This document shows positions 1-11,400 of a stretch of DNA of 64,000 bases, in pieces. The notes beneath the pieces were generated by a model. It was not told the origin of the DNA. It searched no databases and saw nothing but the letters and a program-made list of their open reading frames with translations. Numbering within the stretch: the first letter of the stretch is position 1; each line of letters opens with the position of its first letter. The DNA comes from Saururus chinensis (lineage: Eukaryota; Streptophyta; Magnoliopsida; Piperales; Saururaceae). The DNA lies in NCBI GenBank assembly GCA_035235625.1, contig CP141143.1, positions 24,163,092-24,227,091 on the forward strand, written 5' to 3'. The translations under genes were made by a program, and so were the position numbers.

Positions 1-622
1 AAGAAGCTTCTAGCTCATCATCAGATGAGGAAGTGGTAAGAGGAGGTGTTCATGCGTTTGAAGCCTGACTCCCATATTATTATGTGAATTACACCAATTG
101 CCAAAGAGTCCCACTTGATGGATGGCCAAAGGGCGACCCTGAAGCCTAAGAAGGTAGGTACGGAAAGAATGATACATCGGACAATGAAACCCATCCACTC
201 CCACCATGGCGAGACTTTAGGGCATATACATTCTGGCTAGGACGTCATTGAATCATTTGTCATGTTAGTTGATATCACGACCGAAATTTGTGATGTTGTT
301 TTGGAGAAGGCTGTTCTCTACGGTGAGCTGGGATGGAGCACTGAGAGAGCTGAAGCTGCACGCAAATGAGTTAAAAATGATATGGAGGTGGCAACAAGTC
401 TCATAGAATAGATGCAACACTCTGAGGAATTGGAGATAGAACATCCGCATGAACCCCCTCAATCGGAAGTCCCCTAAGCATCAATCCCTCCTCCAAGAAC
501 CAAAGGATCGTTGTTGGTTCGTGTCAAGTCAAGAGCTTCAAAATCTAGAGGTCCCCAACCATTTGCCCATGAAGATAAACCAGTACTTGTCCCTCAGCCG
601 GTGGACGAGGGATTCATTTTGA

Positions 623-921
623 GTAAGCACAACAATTTAATGTATCATGTTGGTATGGGAATATTTGTGTAATTGAGTACATGATAGCCTAAACAGTCAT
701 GCTTTAAGAAAGACGATTTCGTTGTGGTCGTGTGATCGATCACACGAGCATTGAACTAGGGGTTTGTTAAAAAAATACTCTGGTTGTGGTCGTGTGATCA
801 TTAAGACGATTAGGCCATTTTTCCATTTTTTCATCAATACGATCATGTTTCATCGTGTAAGCTAAAACAAAATTGTCGTGCGTATCGTTTATTGACTAAT
901 TTGGTTACTTCTTAAATGCAG
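623..921 (+). repeat. intron 1 of the Ulp1-like gene, hairpin-rich
   Basis: The borders are a GTAAGC donor and a TTAAATGCAG acceptor. The intron contains the perfect 20-base palindrome tcgtgtgatcgatcacacga at 728-747 and several diverged half-sites (tcgtgtgatc..., ...cgattagg). The same intron is present in copy B at 22194-22497. Confidence 0.65.
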
Positions 922-1786
922 AGAAAAGGCAGCCACAAGCTGCCTCCAAAATAAAGAAGAAGACATGTCAGAAGTTGCAAAGGACCATAATGAGATTTTT
1001 AAAGAAAATAAATGAAGAAGTCCAAAATCAAACCTAGGAGGTTGAGGAACAACCTTGGGAGGTCGAAGAACAACCCCGGGAGGGACTGGAACAACCCCTA
1101 GAGGGACAGGAAGAACCCCGAGAAGCAAATAAAGGAGGGGAACGTACAAATAAAGAAGTAGTTCGTCAAAAGTCAATAAAACTGAGATTTAAGTGGAAAG
1201 CTGCCCATGTCGCACCCTTCCTACGTCCGGTGCCCTAGAAGTTGAGGTACACCACTGTTGAACCATTTGCTAAAGGTGAGGAGGCAATCGACAAGGGGGT
1301 CACTCAGGGCTCAAAGAAGATGAAGCATTTCAGTAGCTACATGGAGGAGAAGTTAGCCAAGTTTGGACCATGGAACAAAATGCAAAGCTTGGTGATGAAG
1401 TTCCTCTGGCATCAGTCCCTGGTACATACATTATTCATCCGGCACCGCCAAAGTCAATCACCCCAAAACCAGTGGGCTAAACTGCTGGCTCCAGTGGTAG
1501 CAATTTATCAGATACTTCTCCAGTTGATCAGGAAGTACTAGAGAGTATCTGCAATGTGATAGAGGTCAAAGAGGAGGTTGAGAAGAAGACAATTAAGGAG
1601 GAGGTCAGTCTGCGGCCAAAGAACTATCTTGACACAAAGTTGGTGTTCTACATTGAGATTCAGAAGTATGTAGATAAGGACATTATCATGGAATTTCTGG
1701 CACACCTATACAAGACGTGGCCGGTAGAAACTCTCTTCTACACCGACTACCTATCTCTGTTAAAGATAGAGTGCATGACCAATGAG

Positions 1787-2088
1787 GTAATATCGTTTTA
1801 TTGATCAAACATTTTAAACTATCTCGTGTTATTAATCACACGATAGCGTAACTAACGAAATGAAACATTTATATATCTCTCTATCAGTAACATGACATTT
1901 GCTCATATCGTTGTTTGCATAATACGCTAATTTTCATCTCTATTGTTGATGTATAAATAGCATATTGGTTAATACATGACTTGGAAATTCATTGTGTTAT
2001 CGATCTCATGATATAATCACTTTTCATATGATATATGTCACGACCTGTCGATCGTCGTGTCATGACTAACACGATGGGTTTGTTGTAG
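1787..2088 (+). repeat. intron 2 of the Ulp1-like gene, hairpin-rich
   Basis: The donor is GAG|GTAATA and the acceptor GTTGTAG|GC. It holds near-palindromes of the same TCGTGT...ACACGA family at about 1820-1842 and 2052-2075. It corresponds to 23364-23665 in copy B. Nothing coding is visible. Confidence 0.65.
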
Positions 2089-2689
2089 GCGATAGTCGTC
2101 TTCTTTCAACTTCTTGTGGAATGCAATTTGAGATATCCAGGCAAGTACCCCAACTATTTTTGAGGCAAGTTCGCCATTCAGCACTATTTTAACATTGGGT
2201 CAGTTGAAGGTCTAGCGGAAAAGGAGGGCAAACTTGCTGACATATTGTTGAGAAGGATGAATGTTAACACGGAGAACGGTTTCATTCCTATCTACTTCAT
2301 GGGACACTTTCTCTTGCTTATTGTCTGATGCAGGGAGAAGCGGTTTAGGTGGTACAACCCACTAAAGGGTGACAACGGCCACCACTTTGCAGCGGTGGAC
2401 AATGTTAAGAAACATGTTGCAAATGGAATGGAGAAGGCCCTTAAGATAAAGGGTGCAAGGCAGTGGTCAATGACTAAGATCAACAAATGCCCGTATCAAG
2501 AAACAAATGAAGATTGTGGTTTGTACCTCATGTACTATGTAGCGAAGCTGGTAGGGGGCGTCCTTCAGCTTTATTTTAGACAATTGGAGATAATAGGCTT
2601 GGCTAGGCCGCAGATCTATGCTGCTATTCTTCACGCCCAAATCGACAATGAATTTGATCAAGATGCATATGTATTGTAATTAGACAATA

Positions 2690-3405
2690 GATTTTTTCAT
2701 TACACAATTAAATGACAACTTTGCTTTTTTCGACCCCATATTGTGTTATTCTCCACTGGAACAGAACTACAACTTGTTAGCATGTTCGTTTTTACACGAA
2801 GTCGCATTCAGTCATGTGTCGTGTATTTGATCAAACGATATGTACCAATGTCGTGTCACAGACAATGCGATAAGGAAGAAATCTTTAACCGATCGTATTA
2901 TCATTCTCACTATAGCCGCTTAGGTCGTGTTATCGTTCAAATGACATCTACTACGTATGATTGTATGGATAGTGTGTTTTTACATGAAGCAACATTCAGT
3001 CGTGTGTCCTAACGTATGATCAATTTCAGTTCGTGCTAGTAAGCATACGATTGTAGCGTTAATACTTGTAGACACATAGTTGTTGATGATGTTGTGTATT
3101 CGAACAAACAATATGTAACAATATCGTGTCACAGAAAATGCAATAAGGAAGAAAACTTCATCCGATCGTGTTATCATTACTCCATTGGTTTGTTTGGAAA
3201 AAAATCAATAATTGTAATAACTATTTTTCTTTACATAACTGTAGTTCATTACATCAAACATACTATAGTCACATAACATTTTCAAACAGAAAACCAAATA
3301 AGATAAAAATATGAAAGACCACTTCAGAGGATGGTGAGGACCGATATGTCGCAAATGCGACAGAACATTCACCACATTGATATATCACCTGATAGTGAAT
3401 CATGC
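2690..3405 (+). repeat. 3' tail of the Ulp1 unit with tcgtgt-type hairpins
   Basis: This non-coding, AT-rich stretch follows the Ulp1 stop. It carries repeated elements such as gtcgtgttatcgttcaaatgac and cgtgtcacagacaatgcgat. It ends abruptly at the CACTA-type terminus at 3406. The B counterpart is 24256-24982. Confidence 0.55.
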
Positions 3406-4009
3406 CACTACAACAAAAAGGACTATTAGCGACGTTTTTAAGCGTCACTAATAGTCCCATAAGCATTGCTAATGACTATTAGCGACGCATAAAAACCGTC
3501 GATAAAAGTCGAGTCGATGATACTAATTAGCGACACTTATACAAAAACATAACTAATAGTGCAATATTATTGACACTTATATTTGCGTCTCTAATATCAA
3601 CATTTTTTGCGAAACATAAACGAGCGTCGCAAATAAGAGATTATTAGTGACTCATAATAACATATGTTGCTAATAATTCACTTTTTATGCACTGCTAATA
3701 ATAAAATATTTTGAAAAAAACTAGAAATTATTATCGACGGTTAATTTTATGGAATTAAAAAATAAAGTATAGTTATTAGCGAAGCTTCCATGTTATTGAT
3801 TCGATAAGTGTCGCTAATAAAAAAGGAAAAAATTTATAAAAAGAAAAAATTTATTAGCGACGCTTTCGTAAGCGTCTCAATTAACAAAGAAAAAATAAAA
3901 AACTATTGGCGACGCTTCTAAAAGCGTTGCTAATAAAAACAGAAAAATAAAAAAATATATTTAGTGATGCTAATATAAAAAACTAATTAAAAAAATAAAA
4001 TCCCACCTA

Positions 4010-4400
4010 AGGTGGGATTGAAGGGAGGGGGCCGGTGGTATGAGAGTGGATGGGAGTAGGCTCTGGCCGATGGCGGCCAGAGCAAAGAAGAAGGGGGGAC
4101 AAGGGGAGAAGAAGAGGGGGCAGGGGCTCTAGCCAGAGCGGAGAAGAAGGGGAGGGGGAGAAGAAGGGGGCAAGGCATAGGGGGAGGGAGGGCTCTGGCT
4201 AGTGGAGGCTGGAGCAGAGAAAAAAGGGGGCGGAGGGAGAAGAAGAGGGGGGGGGATCTGGTCAGAGGTGGACGGAGCAAAGGAAGAAGGGGTCTTTGGC
4301 AGCCTTCGACTGGAGAAGAGAAAGACGAGGTGTGGGGAGAAGAAGGGGAGAGGGCGGCTGGTGGTGCAGGGGAAGAGGGGCGCGAGGGGGGGGGGTTAAC
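4010..4400 (-). other. GC-rich block with a Pro/Ser-rich open frame
   Basis: This is a strongly G-rich (top strand) island in AT-rich DNA. A long minus-strand frame (3987-4517) is rich in Pro and Ser. I see no domain, and open frames on both strands follow from the base composition. The homologous blocks at 25590-26040 and 59200-59830 also stay open but differ in sequence. It is more likely captured or low-complexity DNA than a protein-coding gene. Confidence 0.5.
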
Positions 4401-4539
4401 TAACCGTGTAAGCAAAATTTTTGCCCGTGCAGTTAAAATTTCACCCGCGGCGGCCAAAATTTCACCTACGCAGGTGAACAAAATTATATTAGCGACGCTT
4501 AGGTAGGAGCATCGCAAATAGTTAAGATATTTGCAACGC

Positions 4540-6400
4540 TTCTAGTTAAGCGTCGCTAATATACTTATTAATTATTTTTTTAAAAAAATTCCTATTAGCA
4601 ATGCATAGCGTGTGTGTCACGACTACACTAGTTAAGTAGCAACGTATACGTGTATTCGTTGCGATTACACTAGTTTGTAGCAACGCATACACATATGCGT
4701 CTTTGCTACACTGGGATAGTAGTGACACATACAAGTATGCATCACTACTACCCTAAGGTAGTAGCGACGCATATGTCTAATTCTCTCTCTCGTCCTCCTC
4801 TCTCTCTCCCCTCTTTCCCTCCTCTCTATCTCTTCTCTCTCCTCACCCTCTCTCTCTCGCCTCTCTCTTCCTCTCCCCTCTTCTCCCTCCCTCACTCTCT
4901 CTCTCTTTCCTCTCTATCTCTCTTCTCTCTCTCCTCACTCTCTCTCTTCCCCTCTCTCCCCTCTCCTCCCTCCCTCTCTCTCATCTCTCTCTCCTCACTC
5001 TCTCCCTTCTCTCCTCACTCTCTTTATCTCTTTTAATTAAATTTTTTTTAAAATAAAAAATATTAGCGATGCATAACATATGCATTGCTACTATACATGT
5101 TAATAGCGACACATACGTGTATGTGTTGCTACTACCCTAAGTTATTAGCGGCACATACGTATATGCGTCGCTAATAGTTATTTTTTTAAAAAATTTAAAA
5201 TAATTTATAATAACAATTTTAATTCTCTCTCTCATCTTCTCTCTCTTACTCTCTCTCCCTCTCTCTCTTTCCTCACTCTCTCTTCTCTCTCTCCTCTTTC
5301 CTCACTCTCTCTTCTCTCTCTCCTCTTTCTCACTCTTCCTCTCTCTCTTCTCTCTCCTCCCTCCCTTCCTCTCTCTCTCTCTTTCCTCTCTACCTTTTCT
5401 CTCTCCTCACTCTCTCTTCTCTTTATCTCCTCTCTCTCTATCTCTTTTAATTTAATTTTTTTAAAATAAAAATATTAACGACGTATAACATATGCGTTGC
5501 TACTACACTAGTTAGTAGCGATGCATAAGTATATGCGTCGCTACTACCCTAAGTTATTAGTGACACATACATATATGCATCGCTAATAGGATTTTTTTTA
5601 TTTTTTTAAAATAATTTATAATAACAATTTTAATTCTCTCTCTTCTCTTCTCTCCTCTTCTCTCCTCTCTCTCTCCCCTATATCCCTCCTCTCTCCCCCT
5701 CCCTCCCTCTCTCTTTCCTCTCTATCTCTTCTCTCTCGCCTCACACACACATTCTCTCTCTCTCTCTCTTCCTGTCTCTCTCCTCTCTATCTATTCTCTC
5801 TCTCTCCCTCCTCTCTCTTGCCCTTTCTCGCTCCTCTCTCCTCCCTCTTGTCTCCTCACTCTCTCTATCTCTTTTAATTTATTTTTTTTAAATAAAGAAA
5901 TATTAGTGACGTATAACGTATGTGTCGCTACTACACTAGTTAGTAGTGAGGCATACATGTATGCGTCACTACTACTCTAGGATACTAGCAATGCATACAT
6001 ATATGGTCGCTACTACCCTAAGTTATTAGCGACACATATGTATATGCATCGCTAATAGGATTTTTTTTATTTTTTAAAAATTATAAAAATAATTTATGAT
6101 AACAATTTTAATTTTCTCTCCCCTCACCCTCTATCCCCTCTTTCTCTCTGTTCACTCTCCTCACCCCCTCTCTTCTCTTTCACTCCTCACCCTCACTATT
6201 CTCTCTCTCTCTCTCTCTCTCCTTCCTCTCTCTCTTCTCTCTCTCCTCTCTTCTCTTTCATCTCTCTCCATTTTCTCTCTTTTATTTAAAATTCTTTTAA
6301 AATAAAAAATTGTTGCAGTGATACATAACTGTATGCGTCGCTACTTAAATAACGTAGTAGCTACATATACTGGTACGCGTCGCTACTATCCTTAGGTAGA
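4540..6400. repeat. higher-order tandem array: hairpin cluster + AT spacer + polypyrimidine tract, period about 415 bp
   Basis: The units repeat at about 5040, 5453, 5880 and 6295. Each opens with a T-run and ttaaaataaa, followed by hairpins such as tattagcgatgcataacatatgc and ctaccctaag. An AT-rich spacer (ataatttataataacaattttaatt) comes next, then 170-250 bases of nearly pure CT on the top strand (4790-5035, 5221-5450, 5636-5875, 6113-6285). Long frames over these tracts encode only Ser/Leu/Pro runs and are not genes. Confidence 0.75.
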
Positions 6401-6419
6401 AAGGTAACCCTGATCGATG

Positions 6420-9400
6420 CTCCCCTTCCTTACATAGTTTGCCTACTCTATTAATCGACCACCTTCGGCCTGTAGTTGGGACATCTGCCCCATTGCGAGG
6501 TTCCTCTTGTTCGCTGGTACATCTTTTGCGGTTATGACCCAATTGGCCGCATGATCCACTTTTTTGTGGGCTTTGACCTTTGGTTGTGACTCCATCTGAT
6601 TTTTCATGGGCACCCCGACTGCTTTTGTAGGATAGGTGGGCTAAATGTAGTCATAACTCTAGCTAGTGCCCATTGGTTCCTATCCTTCGTTGGGTGTACT
6701 GACTCTCGATATGTCATTCTATATAATTCAGTTGAGTACAATCTTTCGCAGTAGTCATACACATAGAAGTGTCTATGATCGATTTTTGCGATTGCATGCT
6801 TACATGGTAGCCCCAGATGTTGAAACTTCCACATGTGCATGTATGTTCAACCAAATTTACCACATCTTATTAAGAAAATATTGTGAGTATGTGCTCATGA
6901 TAAACAACCCTATCATGTCATCAAATACATGACTACTTAAGTATACAATACGATCATCTATGCTAATGCTTACATACCGTCATGTAACTAAACAAACACA
7001 CTAACACAATATGAACAATTAACGTATAAATGTACACATGCTATGAATGAAGTGTACCTGGTGATATAGCGAGTTAACCTAACATTCATACATTGAAACA
7101 AGCAACACAATTACATTCCTTGCTTCTTCTTGCCTATTTTCGATGTGTTTGCGGGCAAATGGGGTTAACTCTTCCATCATGTTCTGGCCGTTTGTCCAAC
7201 GTTTTTCAAATAATGCAGTTGTTTGCTCCCTTGTGTGCTCAATTAACTGAGTTATAGCATTGATCTGGCTTTTTTGAACATTGCATTGGCACTTTCAGAC
7301 CTGTTTGAGTTGAGGGTTCTATATCTTTCCTTGGAAATGAGACATTGACCTAGTGCTCCGAACCTATCTTATTTAGCCAAGCATATGCTTAGGAATTATG
7401 TTCTTTAATGTTGTTCATTGTTTCATCATACACATTTTGTGTGAAAGTTTTGGCTGCAAGATGAAGCTGGTTCTTTAGGTAGTTGTCCTTGAATCTATCC
7501 AACATATTTGATGTCATGTGACAGATGTAATATTTGTGGTGTGTAGATGGGAAAAACAACTTAACAACATTTGTCAACTGCAAATGCAATTCAAGAAACC
7601 AACACCATGTTTTCTCGCACTCGTTCTCAACCATTGCAAATGCAATGCACAACATATTATTGTTCCCGTCCAATGCAGTTGCTATCAATAGCTGTCCATG
7701 ATACTTTCCTTTCAAGAAAGTTGCATCTACCATTAGCAACAACCTCAATGTTGTTCTGAAAGCTCTCGCAATAGGACCAAACATCCAAAACACTCTTTTG
7801 AAATCGTACCCACCTATAGGTTTGGGAATATAACATGATCTTACTGGAACAACTACAGTTCCTGAATTTGTATCTTCTATTTGGCTTTCGTTAGTAGGAA
7901 GTATGGGGTAGGATTCATCTGGGTCCCCATCTATTGAATCAGTCAGTGCTTTACCAGCACGACCGAATACACTTTAGTGAAGGTTATACGACAGTGGCTT
8001 ACATCGTGTTCCCAATCACACAACAGTGTTTGTAGTCGTGAGATCACAAACCATGCACAATGACTGATCGTGTTCATGTTAAGATGATATTTACGTATGT
8101 CGTGTGAGCGCAAAAAGTGATTGTAGTATAAGCGTGTAAACAATAACATGCTAGACTAACATATCGTGACACTAAATCAACACTTCAATTAGTCTCATAG
8201 GTTATGCCCCATTAGTCTCATAGGCTACACGCTAGCATTTCTTGTAGTTTGCAGTTATGCCCCAGTGTTTCGAAATATAACTTGCTATGCTCTTAGGTGT
8301 AATGTCCACTGAGTCTTTAAATAGGCCGTAACATTTTCTTGTTCAAATGTGCGATGCTAGGGGATGGTTAGTTGACTTCCTTTGGGTTCCATATGAATGG
8401 TACGACACTAACCTTGTGACAATCAGATCATCTCCTATATTTGAAGCCCTTATAAACCAGCTACAAGAATGATTGGAGCTGGCATACATATTCCTGTTTT
8501 TATCCATAACATGGTATGTAAGATTCACCTTTATTGCTAAGTCGATCAAGACCCTCTTGAATGCAACAAGCTAAGAAAATGTGCGCCCAATTAGAGGAGC
8601 TTCTGGTAATCCTTTGCATGCAAATTACCTGTCATTAGTTGGCCTTCCTCAATATTCGGTTCCAACATGTTTAAATCATTGACTATATCCAATTCTGCCT
8701 CTGCCTCATCGCTGTTTCCGAATTCTTCATGGTCAAACATACTTTCCATGCCAACTATATCATTATTGTACCACTGATCCTTACCCCACATATTTTCAAC
8801 TCTTGCACCTTCTTCACCATCGTAATTACAAGGGCTATATGGAGGTTCATAGTTATCAAATGAAGTCCTTGTCCCACCCATTGTTGGCAACAATCCTCTG
8901 ATCTATTATGATTGACTTCTATTTCAGGTTCTCTACTCATTGGATTGGTGAAAGAAGATTTACATGGATTTGTTGAGGGCAACTATCCCAGTTCTCCCAA
9001 TATGCATTGCACATTATCGTGTTAAAAAAATACGACATCACTTGACATCGTGTATTGGGTTAACATACTTACAATTCAATTCGTGTTATCGAAACCACGA
9101 CATGAATGCATGTCGTGTTATTATATCTACGATGAAAATCATAATTGATATATCACATGTGTATGTCGAATAATTACTAATGCAATATATTATACATCAT
9201 GTTTCTTTATTCACACGATATGATTTGCACTTAACATGATATGGTCGATATCGTGTGCTTGAGTACACGACAACGTCTAATTACATGTAATCTAAACATT
9301 CATTATTACCTGACAGTTTCTGGTATGAAATCTGACATTATAGCTGGGCTGAGACATAACTACCGGTGATTTAGCTCTATTGACTATCTAGTTCCTTTCT

Positions 9401-9690
9401 ACGAATGGTGATTTGTCATCATTGTCGGGCTCTTTTTATCTCGGCATACAGTAATAACACCTCCTTATTTGTCTTCTTATTAATGGAGAAACCCGAATTG
9501 GAGGTCCTCACTGTCTTATAATTCATATATCATAGATGATTGTGAGAATGTAATTAATACTTCAAAGTGACATTACCATTGACAGAAAGTTGTGCTTTGA
9601 CTTGAACCAACAGCTCACTGAAGCTCACCGACAGATGAATATTCATCAACCGTACCATTCCACCAATATACACGCCATCATTGCCTACCT
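6420..9690 (-). pseudogene. mudrA: MULE transposase (mudrA-like), copy A, decayed
   Basis: Minus-strand fragments run from N- to C-terminus. A PB1-like N-terminal piece (VRLMNIHLSVSFSELLVQV) lies near 9560-9690 and an acidic segment at 8591-8893. The MULE transposase core (VDATFLKGKYHGQLLIATAL) is at 7389-7793. A SWIM zinc finger (LGLPCKHAIAKI) is at 6750-6840, and a zinc-knuckle remnant (SCGQLGHNRKRC) near 6500-6550. The core contains the first catalytic Asp. The stretch that normally holds the second one, between WCWFLEL and FFPSTHHKYYICHM, is too short and lacks it. Intervening DNA at about 6850-7080, 7950-8240 and 8990-9308 is intron-like and packed with tcgtgt...acacga hairpins. At 9308 the minus strand reads CAG|GTAATA, a good donor. 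The gene sits inside CACTA arms. Confidence 0.8.
8990..9308 (-). repeat. hairpin-filled intron of the mudrA-like gene, copy A
   Basis: This interval contains tcgtgttatcgaaaccacga at about 9081 and atcgtgtgcttgagtacacga near 9248, among other members. It is the same repeat family as in the Ulp1 introns. The high-coordinate border is a consensus donor on the minus strand. The low-coordinate acceptor is only approximate. Confidence 0.5.
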
Positions 9691-10733
9691 CTCCATTCTC
9701 TACCCTCTTTCTCTTTCTTCTATCTCTCTCCTCACCCCCTCTTTTCTCTCTCTCCTCACCCCCTCTTTTCTCTCTCTCCTCACCCCTCTCTTCTCTCTCT
9801 CTCCTCACCCCTCTCTTCTCTCTCTCTCTCTCCTCACCCCTCTCTTCTCTCTCTCTCCTCACCCCTCTCTTCTCTCTCTCTCTCCTCTCCTTATCTACCT
9901 CTCTCTCTCCTGATCACTCACTCTCCTCTCTCTTGCTCTCTTCACTCTCTCTTTTTTATTATACATTATATTTTAAAATTAATAAGAAAACTTAAGAAAT
10001 AAAATATATTATATATAAATAGTAAAACTTTAATTTATTATTGACACTATCTTTTATTAAAAATTTATTATTTATTTATTATATATACAAATAGTAAATA
10101 TTGAATAAAATATATGATATATTTAAGAAGCTTATTTTAATTTTGTTAATCCTTATTTATTATATAATAATTTATTAAATAAGATTAAATTAATAAAGCT
10201 AAGAGCGACACTTGTCTATTATCAATGCTATTTGCGACGCTTGTTTAAAAGCGTCGCTAATATTTCTAATTTTTTATTTTAAATTCATTACTATTAGTGA
10301 CACTTTTATTAAGCGTTGCTAATAGCATACCTGTTAACGATGCTTTCTAACAAGCATCGCTATGGTTAAAACTATTAGTGACGCTTAAGAAAAAACATTG
10401 CTAATAGTTATAATTTTTTTCTTTTTTTAAATAAATATCTTTTAGCGACACTTGTTTAAAGGGCGGCTAATAGCGTAACTAATTATCAACGTTTATTGGA
10501 AAGCGTTGCTAATATGGTTATTATACGTCACTAATAACCATATTATTGTTGTTTATTGGAACAATTTAAATTAAGCGTCACTAATAGATGACTATTAGCG
10601 ACATATTACTATGCGTTGCTAATAGTTTATTTTTTTGCAATGATTTTGTATGCGTCACAAGTAGTGATTTTTAGCGACGCTTTTGTTTGTGTCGCTAATA
10701 AATGTGTCTCTAATAGTACATTTTGTTGTAGTG
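9690..10733. repeat. right arm of CACTA element A: CT tract, AT-rich segment, subterminal hairpins
   Basis: A CT tract (9700-9950) is followed by AT-rich DNA with tattattgacactatctttta, then hairpins such as gacgcttgtttaaaagcgtc, ending in ttgttgtagtg. The AT-rich segment has a clear reverse-complement match at 56510-56680. That places both in the same family and shows this is the true distal arm. Confidence 0.65.
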
Positions 10734-10848
10734 TATTTTTTTTATTTTTGGACAAATTTACCCTTCTTTCTTCTTTCTTACATTTCCCCTTCTTCCTTCC
10801 ACCTTCATCCATCATCCAGATCTTTAGTTCCTCCTTTCTCTTTCTTTC

Positions 10849-11400
10849 ATTGATCACCTCCTCTCCTCCCTCTTCCTAGCTATCCTCAGCTACCTCCTCC
10901 TCACCCTCAGGGGCCACCTCCTCGGCTGCCACCGCCGCCCAATCCCCCGAGTCCCTGGCTTATCCTCAACAACTTCCCCCACCTTGGCCCTGACCCCGCC
11001 AAGTCCTTCAACAACTTCTGCCACATCCGGGAGGATGAGGTCACCACCCTCATCACATCTCTCTCCCATTGTGCTGCCACTGGCCAGGCTGGCAACCTCG
11101 GCGATCTGCTCAATGTTTGCACCACCAACACCCTTGGTAGGGTGATGCTAGGTTCGAGGAAGGGCTAGGGAAGGAGGCGGGTGAGTTCAAGGAGATGGTG
11201 GTGGAGCTGATGGTCCTGGATGGCATCTTAAACATGGGCGACTTCATCCCAACCCTCGATTGGCTCAACTTCCAGGGCATCGCCAGAAAGATGAAGCACC
11301 TCCACTACCGCTTCAACTCCTTCCCCTCTTGCATCCTCGATGCCTACCATGGCTCCTTTGGCTTCAACCACGAGTGCCACCAAGAAATCCTAAAAAAGCA
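10849..11400 (+). pseudogene. captured flavonoid 3'-hydroxylase (CYP75B) exon fragment, copy 1
   Basis: The reading frames give FCHIREDEVTTLITSLSHC, then LGDLLNVCTTNTLGRVMLG, then MVVELMVLDGILNMGDFIP. These match the N-terminal half of plant F3'H (flavonoid B-ring hydroxylase, an ER-anchored P450), including the CTTN and GDFIPxLDWLxxQG regions. The expected start codon is ATT instead of ATG (copy 2 has ATG at 18142). There are frameshifts, and the segment between the membrane anchor and the HIRED motif is largely deleted. No heme-binding region (FxxGxRxCxG) follows, so it cannot be functional. It lies between the CACTA right end and the SKP1-A promoter. Confidence 0.78.

Larger units (their letters stand above)
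1..2680 (+). pseudogene. Ulp1-type (C48) protease gene of a MULE, copy A, decayed and 5'-truncated by the window
   Basis: The coding remnant is split by two introns (623-921 and 1787-2088) with GT..AG borders. The last exon (2089-2680) resembles the catalytic half of Ulp1/SENP SUMO-type cysteine proteases. It has a His in YFMGHFLLLIV, a Gln-Cys pair in CPYQETNEDCGLYLMYYV, and Asn in RWYNPLKGD where the family usually has the catalytic Asp. Ulp1-like genes are known passengers of plant MULEs (the Kaonashi and CUMULE types). Many in-frame stops, for example after KYPNYF and LLLIV, show it is dead. The complete counterpart lies at 20.4-24.26 kb, and position 1 here matches about 21,573 there. 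The family call rests on motifs only. The upstream exons are low complexity and I do not recognise them. Confidence 0.72.
3406..10733 (+). mobile_element. CACTA-type composite element, copy A, enclosing a MULE transposase gene
   Basis: The left end reads cactacaacaaaaaggac and the right end reads acattttgttgtagtg, an imperfect inverted pair starting with the CACTA signature of En/Spm elements. Inside both ends are dense subterminal hairpins of the form ttagcgacgc...gcgtcgctaa. Order from the left: hairpins (3420-4000), GC-rich block (4010-4400), tandem hairpin/CT arrays (4540-6400), a minus-strand mudrA-like gene (6420-9690), CT tract, AT-rich DNA and hairpins (9960-10733). No CACTA transposase (TnpA/TnpD) is visible, so it would be non-autonomous. 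The flanking trinucleotides differ (tgc left, tat right), so a simple insertion with a 3-bp target duplication is not supported. The same layout occurs at 24983-33410. A mudrA-free reversed relative lies at 55966-60451. Confidence 0.68.

Noticed and set aside
4695..5036. Ser/Leu-rich frames over CT tracts here and at 6096-6305, 9590-9995 and 26408-26716, and their minus-strand equivalents over the AG arrays (for example 58658-59142), as proteins
   Set aside because: They are translations of polypyrimidine tracts, are open on both strands and have no domain.
6312..6322. ttgttgcagtg (and ttgttgtagtg at 28091-28101 in copy B) as the right end of a smaller CACTA element starting at 3406
   Set aside because: It coincides with the start of a tandem unit (compare 5040 and 5453), is followed by more hairpins of the same array, and the flanking trinucleotides do not match.
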